Shown here piece after piece: positions 1 to 6,505 of a DNA stretch of 6,780 nucleotides. This stretch comes from JBBQIY01 sp964618405 (GTDB taxonomy: Bacteria; Verrucomicrobiota; Kiritimatiellia; RFP12; UBA3636): positions 1-6,780 of the forward strand of contig CAZUAY010000210.1 of assembly GCA_964618405.1 (NCBI GenBank), written 5' to 3'. Every line of letters starts with the position of its first letter. Position 1 is the first letter of the stretch. The notes below the pieces were generated by a model that was given only the letters and a program-made list of their open reading frames with translations, was not told the origin of the DNA and did no database searches. Made by a program: the position numbers and the translations under genes.

Positions 1-78
1 CGGCTTGCCGAGACGGCTGCGCCCCACCTCGCTTCGCAACCACAAAGAAACGGGGCCTGGGGTGTCCCCAGCGGAAAC

Positions 79-128
79 TACGCCCTACGCCCTACTAACT
101 CTCTTCAACCTCGCAACTCACAACTCGC
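79..128. repeat. Short 7-8 bp tandem repeats
   Basis: Positions 79-95 read as two copies of TACGCCC followed by TAC. Positions 106-127 read as three degenerate units CAACCTCG, CAACTCA, CAACTCG. The repeats are too few and too short to be a CRISPR array. A similar heptamer duplication (AGTCGCT twice) lies on the other side of the operon at 6506-6521, so heptamer iteration may be a habit of intergenic DNA in this genome. Confidence 0.5.
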
Positions 129-173
129 TACTTCTCTCCTGTGGCTGGCCTCGTTGAGGCCGGAATCGTCCGC
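122..173. repeat. Left copy of 52-bp direct repeat flanking the operon
   Basis: This block matches 6729-6780 in the same orientation at 50 of 52 positions. The mismatches are T137 versus C6744 and T154 versus G6761, and the second falls in the loop of a hairpin whose stem is unchanged. The repeat continues here into the rest of the 58-bp hairpin element. The right copy is cut by the window end, so the true repeat length is unknown. Confidence 0.85.
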
Positions 174-195
174 GATCACCGATCGCGGCTACAGG
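138..195. repeat. 58-bp double-hairpin element with terminal inverted repeats
   Basis: The ends CCTGTGGC (138-145) and GCTACAGG (188-195) are inverted repeats, with one G-T pair. Between them are two hairpins: GGCCTC-GTT-GAGGCC (147-161, extendable to 145-163 with a G-U pair) and the perfect CCGCGATC-ACC-GATCGCGG (170-188). A single strand can fold as a three-way junction, although the junction-closing bases 145 and 188 cannot be used by both stems at once. The design fits a REP/MITE-like non-autonomous mobile hairpin or a nucleic-acid structural site. No transposase is visible, so the mobile origin is inference. Confidence 0.6.
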
Positions 196-244
196 AAGTC
201 AATGAATCGTGAGTGCGCAGTGTAGATGGCATCCTTTTCAAACT

Positions 245-314
245 GCGTTATGTTGCGTACTTAAAGCCAATCTTCTCTAAAACGAGGAGAAATAGAGTCT
301 GCGCAACATAACGC
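245..314. repeat. Inverted repeat, 13-bp arms with 44-nt loop
   Basis: GCGTTATGTTGCG at 245-257 is perfectly complementary to CGCAACATAACGC at 302-314. Inside the loop TTCTC (273-277) and GAGAA (287-291) can form a second small stem. On the plus strand the right arm is followed after six bases by GTTTTTTTA (321-329), which resembles an intrinsic terminator for rightward transcription, but no rightward gene is seen. On the minus strand, the operon's direction, there is no T-tract. It could be a terminator of an unseen transcript, a small structured RNA or a mobile-element remnant. Confidence 0.55.
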
Positions 315-375
315 GATTAAGTTTTTTTATCCTCATTCCGCGTTGTCTGTGTCGCCTGTGGGAAAACCGCCACCA

Positions 376-2736
376 TCAATCTGTCTGTCCGATTCGCACC
401 GAGTCGATCACCACTCCAAGGTCAGCATCAAATCCTTTTGTTCCATACACAGCGGGATTGTAGGGTGTCTGCGCATGGAAGCGGTACACACCCGTGAAAG
501 AGCCGTCATCAACATCATCCGCCGCACGCTCGATCACGGCCTTGAGCGATGAAACACCACGCCTTGCATCACCAACCGTAAAGACAACAGAATTGCCCTT
601 AAACGGTGGCGTCAGCACAATCACCTGATTTGTCCACGTGTCATCCGGCGGGAACCACGAGGCAGAAATTTGAATAGTCATGCGCCCACCCGGCGGTGGC
701 AGAGTCCCCACAATGCCACTGCCCTCTCGACTCCACATGCCGCCTTTTACCACGCGTCCCCATGGAGGACGAAGCCCGAGCGGACTTCCATCTAGCGTCT
801 TCATCTGAACGGCGCGAGCGCGATTGAATTCAGTAATCGGCACTGCATCGAAAACAGTCTGCCCCATCCATTTTTCAGTTTGTTGCGCCGGAAAAAATGC
901 GCGTGTTGCAATCGTCTCAATAGACGTAGCCAAAACTTCTTGCTTAGGCATTAGCCAGAAACCGTCTTCAACCAGAGAAGGTGGAACGTAAGAATAAGGT
1001 TGCAGTGTGCCGCTGAAGTCTGAGCCAATAATCAGCACAGGGCGCGTCTTCGCTTCTTCCGCTAGCCATTGCATAACCGGCCCATGTTCGAGGCGTTTCC
1101 CGACCGATTCATTCAGACCGAAAACGGAACGATGCAAATTCCATTGATACGGCACGCTGTGTGGATAGTAGTCGAACAAGGTCAGGGCGTTCTCACCAGC
1201 GTTATCAAGAACGGCTTCTACCTGCTCCACCATTTTCTCCGACCCCTCACCGTTGGGACGGAAGTACGCGGCATGACCAGAAATGATATGTAAGACGATG
1301 GGTAGCAGGACAACGCCGGACACGCACCAACCCCACTTTAAAGAGCGCGTAGCGATTCCGCTCAGCCCTTCTGCCAGCGGGACAGCCAGCAGCGAAATCA
1401 GATAAAAAATTACGGGACAAAAGCGTCGCTGCGACCAGAGTCCAACGGGAACCTCTGAGCCTTTGATGTAGAGAAATACAAGTGCGCTGAGGCAGATGCA
1501 GGCCAACAAGACGCGTGCAGAAAGCGGGTAGCGTCGACGAAACAGAAACGTTGCGGACAGCACCACAGGAATAACGAACAACCCAATGCCACTCCACGTC
1601 GCCATCATCCCCTTCTGCAAGGTTCCGCCAACGAGAAACGGCAGGGCCCACGGCGCCACGCATAGGACGATGCAACCCAGCGAAACCAATCTGCGGCTCT
1701 TGTCCGTTTCAAACCAGGCCCGAACCTTCTGTACATGTGCCAGTGTCACGACCATGACACCGCACGCTAGCGTAACCGCAAGGCCGACCATAACCATACG
1801 AATTTCTGGCACCGATCGACACATGGCCGCCAAGGCGCTGAAACTCAAAAAATCGCCGTATGGCTGGCAAACATAAGCATTAATCAGCAACAGTGGGAGA
1901 ACGCCGACCAACCCACCGACAAGCAATAACGCCGTATCGCGAAATCTTCCACTTCTCATGACCAGTGCTAGTGCCACAGGCAAGGCGATTACGATCATCG
2001 TCAGGTGAAAAGAAATGGAAAGGCCGAGCAAAATTCCCCGTACTAAATGAACAGGTTCGGACTGTCGTTTCTCAAAAAAACCCAGCACCACGATCGCGGC
2101 CAGAACGCCTCCAACTGCATCCGCATGAAATCCGCATAGGAACCAAGCGGGCCATGCGGTTCCCAATAACAAACCCACGGCCGCCACCCATTCTAACTTG
2201 CGGTTTCGTCCCGTCGACACCATAAAAACACTCAGCACCCATAGCGCACCTACGAGTGGCACGAACCCATCCCGCGAAAGCCCCAGAACGCCTGCGCCTG
2301 CAGCGGCGAGCGGGAGCGTCGGCATGAAAAACGGCTTCGTCTCGGCATGAGGATAATCGGTAAGCTCAAACAAACAATCGCGCGTCTGACGCGCGCCGGG
2401 CTCTTCAACATTGCGGTATAATAACGAAGGCTTGATCGCTCGTGGAACTTGGTCAAACGGCCGATCGACATCGTTGAAACCACGGCCTTCTTGGAACGCG
2501 CCGGACGTGAGCCGATACATCGCCACATCGAGGCCAGTAAAGTTATCCTGATGTGGATGTATAATGATTACGAAGAAGGCGGCGAGATACATCGCAAAAA
2601 AAGGGAACGGGGAACGGCTGGGGATAAGGTTCAGCTCACGATACCGACACTGATGGCTCCGCACCAATAGTACCGTTGCAAAGACCGACGGGACGATCGT
2701 CAGCAGGAACATAAGGACTGACCAGACGCGTATCAT
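376..2736 (-). CDS. Polytopic membrane protein, GT-C-like lipid-linked-sugar glycosyltransferase
   Basis: A 786-residue integral membrane protein. I count roughly 12-13 hydrophobic segments, starting at residues 5-25 and 45-62 and running from about 140 to 486, followed by about 300 mostly hydrophilic residues. The first long extracytoplasmic loop carries acidic residues (D64, D70 in TGLDVAMYR) where GT-C enzymes of the ArnT/PMT (GT39/GT83) type keep their catalytic acid, which supports transfer of a sugar from a polyprenyl-phosphate carrier on the outer face. Residues about 490-640 look alpha/beta. Residues about 650-786 look beta-rich and end in NPAVYG...DADLGVVIDSVRI, resembling a motif I recall from C-terminal domains of other surface-polysaccharide proteins. 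The start overlaps the DUF2304 stop as ATGA; GAGGAG (2748-2753) lies 11 bases upstream. Sequence similarity to named GT-C families is weak by eye, so a polymerase/ligase-like membrane protein is the alternative. Confidence 0.65.
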   Translation of the reverse strand: MIRVWSVLMFLLTIVPSVFATVLLVRSHQCRYRELNLIPSRSPFPFFAMYLAAFFVIIIHPHQDNFTGLDVAMYRLTSGAFQEGRGFNDVDRPFDQVPRAIKPSLLYRNVEEPGARQTRDCLFELTDYPHAETKPFFMPTLPLAAAGAGVLGLSRDGFVPLVGALWVLSVFMVSTGRNRKLEWVAAVGLLLGTAWPAWFLCGFHADAVGGVLAAIVVLGFFEKRQSEPVHLVRGILLGLSISFHLTMIVIALPVALALVMRSGRFRDTALLLVGGLVGVLPLLLINAYVCQPYGDFLSFSALAAMCRSVPEIRMVMVGLAVTLACGVMVVTLAHVQKVRAWFETDKSRRLVSLGCIVLCVAPWALPFLVGGTLQKGMMATWSGIGLFVIPVVLSATFLFRRRYPLSARVLLACICLSALVFLYIKGSEVPVGLWSQRRFCPVIFYLISLLAVPLAEGLSGIATRSLKWGWCVSGVVLLPIVLHIISGHAAYFRPNGEGSEKMVEQVEAVLDNAGENALTLFDYYPHSVPYQWNLHRSVFGLNESVGKRLEHGPVMQWLAEEAKTRPVLIIGSDFSGTLQPYSYVPPSLVEDGFWLMPKQEVLATSIETIATRAFFPAQQTEKWMGQTVFDAVPITEFNRARAVQMKTLDGSPLGLRPPWGRVVKGGMWSREGSGIVGTLPPPGGRMTIQISASWFPPDDTWTNQVIVLTPPFKGNSVVFTVGDARRGVSSLKAVIERAADDVDDGSFTGVYRFHAQTPYNPAVYGTKGFDADLGVVIDSVRIGQTD

Positions 2737-3293
2737 TTTCCAACTTTCTCCTCAAGCGCCTTGATGCGCGCTTCGAGTATGGCACAGCGTTGTGCAAGCT
2801 TCGCAACATACTTTTCGTTCTTTGAAATACTTTTCGACAACACAAAAACCGATACCATGACAGAAAGGAATACGACCGCCACCATCGTCGACGAATACTC
2901 CATGCCGAACGAAGAACGGAGCCAGTCCATGATGTCGGGATGCGCGGTCAAAAAGAGGACCAAAACACAAGGAATCACCCACAAGAGCGCATAGCGCTCC
3001 TTGAGTTGGGTTCGGCGGATCGATTCGAATGTCACGACCATAATAAAGACGGTCATGACCGCAACCGCCATCCGAATGCGCCCCATCCGCGTATCGGGCA
3101 TAAAAACATCGAACAGATGTGGGAAAAATGCAAGCAACAAAAAAGCAAACGAAACGATGGCGAGAATGAAGACAAGCGGAAACGATACCCGCGAGCGCAT
3201 GACCTGAAGGTAGCGCAGCGTCCCCAGTAACATAGCCGCTCCAGCTAAACCGATCAGCACATGCGAAAACTCGGGTGTCATCAAAGCGATCAT
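2733..3293 (-). CDS. DUF2304 family small membrane protein with coiled-coil tail
   Basis: This 186-residue protein has about five hydrophobic segments (near 11-29, 38-58, 74-90, 101-117, 132-153) and a charged C-terminal helix (155-184, KLAQRCAILEARIKALEEK) typical of the DUF2304 tail. The core LKERYALLW (97-105), P119...MDW and following membrane segment are the family signature. The biochemical role of DUF2304 is not established, but these proteins are regularly encoded next to GT2 enzymes, as here, suggesting a membrane partner or carrier for a polyprenyl-phosphate sugar. It is longer than the roughly 110-130 residues I expect, because residues 36-92 look like a second, diverged copy of 97-153. 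The start overlaps the GT2 stop (ATGA) and has a perfect AGGAGG seven bases upstream, which settles the choice over the internal ATG at codon 5. Confidence 0.85.
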   Translation of the reverse strand: MIALMTPEFSHVLIGLAGAAMLLGTLRYLQVMRSRVSFPLVFILAIVSFAFLLLAFFPHLFDVFMPDTRMGRIRMAVAVMTVFIMVVTFESIRRTQLKERYALLWVIPCVLVLFLTAHPDIMDWLRSSFGMEYSSTMVAVVFLSVMVSVFVLSKSISKNEKYVAKLAQRCAILEARIKALEEKVGK

Positions 3294-4063
3294 CGCTCTT
3301 CCTCCTTTTTTCGGTTTGTCTTTGCAAAGCGTCTATCCACTGGGCGAACCCGATCCGCCAGCAACGCGAGCCCTACGCGCAAGGCAAAGTACACGGTACC
3401 CATCGAATCAATGGTCGAGACGCCAAAGGCTCGTGGGCGAATGGGCACACCCACCTCCACCATCTCGTACCCCTGTCGGCGCAAGAGCGCCAGTGCTTCA
3501 GGCTCTGGATACTCACACGGATAGTCATGCGCAAAGTAGTGCAAGAGTTCTCCATGGACACACCAGAACCCGCAAGTCGGATCCGTTACACGAGTCCGGC
3601 AGATTAAACTGAGGAACCACGCCAGCATCACATTCCCAGCCTGACGCATGACCGTGCCACCTTGAAAATCGCTCTCTCCGAGAAATCGTGAAGCCACAAC
3701 GAGGTCTACCCCGGTTCGCTCAAGCGTCTCCAAGAGCTTGCCAATCTCTGAAGGCGGATGCTGTCCATCACCATCAATGCGGACGACACGTTCATACCCC
3801 AGATCACAGGCATATCGCATTCCCGCTTGCACCGCACCACCCACGCCGAGATTACAAGGCAGATCAAGCACCGTTGCCCCCTGTGCTGCGGCTACCACTG
3901 CGGTTTTATCCGCCGAGCCATCGCTAACAACAATCACTTTCGCCGTTGGATGATAACCACGCAACTCATCCAGCAGTTGTCCGATCGAAGCCTCTTCATT
4001 GTAGGCTGGGATCACAACCGCAAAGGGTCTCTGTAGAATCGTGGCAGGGTCTTGCTCTGGCAT
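3290..4063 (-). CDS. GT2 glycosyltransferase, polyprenyl-phosphate sugar synthase type (DPM1-like)
   Basis: A 257-residue GT-A fold family 2 glycosyltransferase. It shows the nucleotide-binding start VVIPAYNEE (16-24), VVSDGSADKT (45-54), the LPCNLGVGGAVQAG stretch (67-81), the metal-binding DxD in RIDGDGQHPP (D97, D99), SRF (125-127) and DPTCGF (161-166). The later YPEPEALALLRRQGYEMVEV section and FGVSTI (213-218) match the GT2 subtype found beside DUF2304 genes. By family, such enzymes move a sugar from a nucleotide donor to dolichyl or undecaprenyl phosphate on the cytoplasmic membrane face; the sugar cannot be told from sequence. Unlike GtrB-type enzymes it lacks clear C-terminal membrane helices, so the adjacent DUF2304 protein may tether it. 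It starts 27 bp after the upstream gene without an obvious Shine-Dalgarno site. Its Lys/Glu-rich tail (KKEEER) is encoded by the DNA that supplies the next gene's ribosome binding site. Confidence 0.88.
   Translation of the reverse strand: MPEQDPATILQRPFAVVIPAYNEEASIGQLLDELRGYHPTAKVIVVSDGSADKTAVVAAAQGATVLDLPCNLGVGGAVQAGMRYACDLGYERVVRIDGDGQHPPSEIGKLLETLERTGVDLVVASRFLGESDFQGGTVMRQAGNVMLAWFLSLICRTRVTDPTCGFWCVHGELLHYFAHDYPCEYPEPEALALLRRQGYEMVEVGVPIRPRAFGVSTIDSMGTVYFALRVGLALLADRVRPVDRRFAKTNRKKEEER
3301..3307 (-). promoter_or_regulatory. Strong ribosome binding site for the DUF2304 gene
   Basis: On the minus strand AAGGAGG sits seven bases before the ATG at 3293-3291. It lies entirely within the last codons of the GT2 gene. 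Together with the ATGA stop/start overlap, it fixes the DUF2304 start and suggests that this gene is translated efficiently and coupled to the GT2 enzyme. Confidence 0.75.
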
Positions 4064-4090
4064 CGGTTAGCAGGTTTAGTTAATTATTTT

Positions 4091-5272
4091 TCAGCACTTT
4101 CTCGCAGTCTTTACCGTCTTTGTAGGAACCAAGGAACGGTAAATGGCGACTGTTTTCGTTGCGCAGACATCCCAGTCAAACAGCGCCGCGCGCGAGAGTC
4201 CGGCAAGCTTCATTTGCTGCATGGTATCGGCAGAACTGAGCACATCAGCAATCGCGCCTGCCATGGAAAGCGAATCGCCCGCCTTCACAATGCAAGCAGC
4301 ATCGCCTGCGATTTCCGGTTGCGATCCGCCGTCTGTGCAACAGACGGGAAGGCCGCTCCTCATCGCTTCGACAAGCTGAAGCCCGAACCCTTCATAGCGC
4401 GAAGGATGCGTCAGCAGATCGGAGGTACGGTAGAGATTGGCAAGTTCCGCATCGTTGACAAACCCAGTAAAGCACACCGCATCGGCAACACCCAACTTTT
4501 CAGCCATTTCTCGCGCTTCGGGGTATCGGTCATCGGCAGGCCCACACACGACGAGGCGCACAGGGAACGGAAGACGCTTCTGCGCGAGGGCGAGGGCTTC
4601 CACCAGCCCTGCCACGTTCTTATAAGGATCCATTCGGCCAACATAAAGCAGCGTGCGAGGCGTTGTTTCATCGGTCTTAATCGGATCATGCTCATGGACA
4701 TCAAAACGTCCACCGGCTCCATCGTAGACAACCTGAATGCGATTCGATAGCGATTGATCCAGCGCAAGCGAAGCAATCATATCTCGCTTCGACGCTTCGC
4801 TACCCGTAATCACGCAGTTTGCACGGCTGACACTCATCTTCATGCAAAACCGGAAGATTCTCTTGAAGCGGCTGGTAAGCGAATTCGGGGCATAATTTTT
4901 CACCACGAGCGGAATCACGTCATGAATATTGACAATGCACTTCGTTTTTCGGGTGCTCGACCGTGGAAACGCACGATAGGGCATCATGTAATTCGGTGTA
5001 TGAAAGAGATCAGCGCCGATTTTTGATAAGACCTCGGGCATTTTGAGTTGGCTCTTCAGCGACATCGGTCCGTAGGGAACGATAAGGGATTCGACGTTTT
5101 TACACGATTCAACACCCGCCATCAACCGGTCGCGGAGCTCTGTCGAGCGGAAGAGGAAAACAAATTTAGAATCGGTCATGAGACGGGGGATTCTGCACAT
5201 CATCTCACGCGCGTAAACACCGATACCGGACGGCTTCTCGTAGATCCATCTCGAATCAAAAACAATCTTCAT
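4091..5272 (-). CDS. GT4-family glycosyltransferase (second in operon)
   Basis: A 393-residue GT-B fold enzyme of the GT4 type, typical in length for the family. The N-terminal domain opens with MKIVFDSRWIYEKPSGIGVYA, whose glycine-rich GIG loop (16-18) is usual for acceptor-side domains, and has IHDVIPL (116-122) and ITGSEASKRDM (155-165). The C-terminal donor-binding domain begins at YVGRMDPYKN (210-219) and contains HPSRYEGFGLQLVEAM (289-304) with the paired glutamates E294 and E302 of the EX7E motif that binds the nucleotide-sugar. It should transfer one sugar from a nucleotide donor in a retaining reaction at the cytoplasmic membrane face; donor and linkage are unknown. The start shares one base with the preceding stop (TAATG), and AAGAAGG precedes it by about 10 bases. 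It is related to, but clearly diverged from, the upstream GT4 protein, so the pair probably makes successive linkages. Confidence 0.9.
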   Translation of the reverse strand: MKIVFDSRWIYEKPSGIGVYAREMMCRIPRLMTDSKFVFLFRSTELRDRLMAGVESCKNVESLIVPYGPMSLKSQLKMPEVLSKIGADLFHTPNYMMPYRAFPRSSTRKTKCIVNIHDVIPLVVKNYAPNSLTSRFKRIFRFCMKMSVSRANCVITGSEASKRDMIASLALDQSLSNRIQVVYDGAGGRFDVHEHDPIKTDETTPRTLLYVGRMDPYKNVAGLVEALALAQKRLPFPVRLVVCGPADDRYPEAREMAEKLGVADAVCFTGFVNDAELANLYRTSDLLTHPSRYEGFGLQLVEAMRSGLPVCCTDGGSQPEIAGDAACIVKAGDSLSMAGAIADVLSSADTMQQMKLAGLSRAALFDWDVCATKTVAIYRSLVPTKTVKTARKC

Positions 5273-6390
5273 TATCCGACTACCTTCTTGTAGACCTTCA
5301 GCGTCTGGGCAGCCGTGTGGTGCCAGCTATACCGTGACGCGCAGAGGATGCCGCGTTGAACCATTTCGCCGCTACGGTCAGAATCGTTGATAATCCCAAC
5401 TGCTTCGTGTGCCCAAGCATCGGCATCGAAGGCATCCATGATGTGGGCGGCATTGCCGAGTACCTCAGGTAAAGAGCCACCCGACGATGATAAAACGGGC
5501 GTACCACAGGCCATCGCCTCCAGCGGAGAAAAACCAAACCCTTCGTAATGCGAAGGGATCACGAAAAGCGAGGCGCCAGAATAGAGGCACGGAAGACATC
5601 CGTCTGGAATAAACTTCAGATAGTGGAGTTGATCCTTATATTTCGTATTCTCAAAACGTTTCAAGATGGGTTCACACTTCCAACCGGGTGCACCCGCGAT
5701 GACGAGGTCGATCCCCTGCCCCGCCAATTTCTCAAACACATCAACCAAGAACTCCAGATTCTTGCGCGGCTCGATCGTACCGACCGTCATGATATACGGG
5801 CGTTTCAAGCCGAATCGGCTTTTAACCGCTTCCACATCATTTCGGGAAGCGATCGAAAACTCGGGTCCAATGCCAAGATACGTCACCTGCACCTTGCCGC
5901 GAGATTCCGGCAGGAGCGTTTCAATCTCACGCTTGCTGAATTCAGAAATCGTGACAATGGCATCAGCACTTTTAACGGTTCGGCGGATTCCCGAACGCAA
6001 GTACTTCAGATTCCGTTTTTCAGCAAATTGCGGAAAGCGTTCGAAACTCATATCGTGAACCGAGACGACCGACTTGCCATACGTCAGCGGCTTGGCAGTG
6101 AAATTCGTAAAATGATAGACATCTGCATCGCCAGCAACCCAGTTGAACGGCGGAAAACCAGCATAGTGCCATAACTTTTGCATAACGGCACCTGGGATGG
6201 TCCTAAACGCAACGGTCTCTGCACCAGCAATTTCCAACGCGTTCGACTTGCGCCGGAAGTCGCAGTAAAAAAGCGATAACGTGTCATCTGCAGACAACAA
6301 TCTTGCCATCTCAGAAGCCAGCACCCTCGTGTACCGCCCGATGCCAGCGCACTGTGCCACTGCGGGCTGATAGTCCATGCAAATTCTCAT
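5272..6390 (-). CDS. GT4-family glycosyltransferase (first in operon)
   Basis: A 372-residue GT-B fold GT4 glycosyltransferase. It begins MRICMDYQP and has the acceptor-domain loop AGIGRYT, VHDMSFERFPQF, the inter-domain ISEFSKREI, then VGTIEPRKN at the start of the donor domain and SHYEGFGFSPLEAMACGTPV containing the EX7E pair. The VGTIEPRKN and EGFGFSPLEAMACGTPV forms are typical of mannosyl- or rhamnosyl-type GT4 enzymes of O-antigen and exopolysaccharide loci, but donor specificity cannot be read safely. An in-frame ATG three codons upstream (6399) would add MQC. I prefer 6390 because GT4 proteins usually open MRI-, and the weak purine run GGTAG is 10 bases from 6390 but only one base from 6399. 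This gene leads the operon and its stop overlaps the next start by one base. Confidence 0.9.
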   Translation of the reverse strand: MRICMDYQPAVAQCAGIGRYTRVLASEMARLLSADDTLSLFYCDFRRKSNALEIAGAETVAFRTIPGAVMQKLWHYAGFPPFNWVAGDADVYHFTNFTAKPLTYGKSVVSVHDMSFERFPQFAEKRNLKYLRSGIRRTVKSADAIVTISEFSKREIETLLPESRGKVQVTYLGIGPEFSIASRNDVEAVKSRFGLKRPYIMTVGTIEPRKNLEFLVDVFEKLAGQGIDLVIAGAPGWKCEPILKRFENTKYKDQLHYLKFIPDGCLPCLYSGASLFVIPSHYEGFGFSPLEAMACGTPVLSSSGGSLPEVLGNAAHIMDAFDADAWAHEAVGIINDSDRSGEMVQRGILCASRYSWHHTAAQTLKVYKKVVG

Positions 6391-6410
6391 GCATTGCATT
6401 CTACCAAACC

Positions 6411-6465
6411 ATCACGCAGCTAGGCAACTAAGAAAATACATTCTAAAAAATCCTAAAAAAAACAG
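6411..6465 (-). promoter_or_regulatory. AT-rich leader, probable promoter region of the operon
   Basis: This AT-rich block is the only stretch just upstream of the first gene. On the minus strand it contains TAGAAT (6445-6440), one mismatch from the TATAAT -10 box. About 17 bases upstream only a poor -35 match is found, overlapping the base of the adjacent 18-bp hairpin. The transcription start cannot be placed from sequence, and this is a candidate only. Confidence 0.25.
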
Positions 6466-6505
6466 GTAATCGGTCAGGCACAGGGGGCTGTGCCTGACCG
6501 ATTAC
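6455..6505 (-). terminator. Perfect 18-bp hairpin followed by T8 on the minus strand
   Basis: GTAATCGGTCAGGCACAG (6466-6483) and its exact complement (6488-6505) flank a four-base loop, GGGG on the plus strand and CCCC on the minus strand. On the minus strand the stem is followed after three bases by eight Ts (plus-strand A run 6455-6462), the layout of an intrinsic terminator for leftward transcription entering from beyond the window's right edge. It would insulate the operon from an upstream gene. The unusually long and perfect stem also fits a mobile hairpin, so the terminator role is inferred from shape. Confidence 0.55.

Larger units (their letters stand above)
1..375. other. Non-coding region downstream of the operon, rich in short hairpins
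   Basis: I see no gene in this stretch. It lies after the stop of the last operon gene and carries a string of short GC-rich hairpins with three-base loops: GCCG/CGGC at 7-17, CTGGGG/CCCCAG at 57-71, the pair inside the 58-bp element at 145-188, and a longer inverted repeat at 245-314. It also holds short tandem repeats (79-95 and 106-128). There is no convincing intrinsic terminator for the leftward operon. The weak GTGG/CCAC pairing at 358-373 overlaps the stop region and has no T-tract after it. Confidence 0.7.

Noticed and set aside
79..195. CRISPR-like array
   Set aside because: The repeats are 7-8 bp without regular spacers, and the longer palindromes differ from each other. There are no cas genes.
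245..314. Integron attC-like recombination site
   Set aside because: The arms contain GTTATG and CATAAC strings reminiscent of attC ends, but their order is GTT on the left and AAC on the right on either strand. That is the reverse of the RYYYAAC...GTTRRRY arrangement, and no integrase or cassette array is present.
1247..1675. Minus-strand open frame of 142 codons inside the membrane protein gene
   Set aside because: It is in a different frame of the same strand as a long continuous membrane-protein gene with consistent hydrophobic periodicity. Its own product has no coherent features.
4052..4750. Plus-strand open frame of 232 codons
   Set aside because: It is antisense to the GT4 gene, which has clear catalytic motifs. 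Its product is rich in Arg, His and Cys with no recognisable domain, as expected of a shadow frame.
5548..6174. Plus-strand open frame of 208 codons
   Set aside because: It lies antisense within the first GT4 gene, has no ribosome binding site I can recognise and no domain, and the opposite strand explains the conservation signals.
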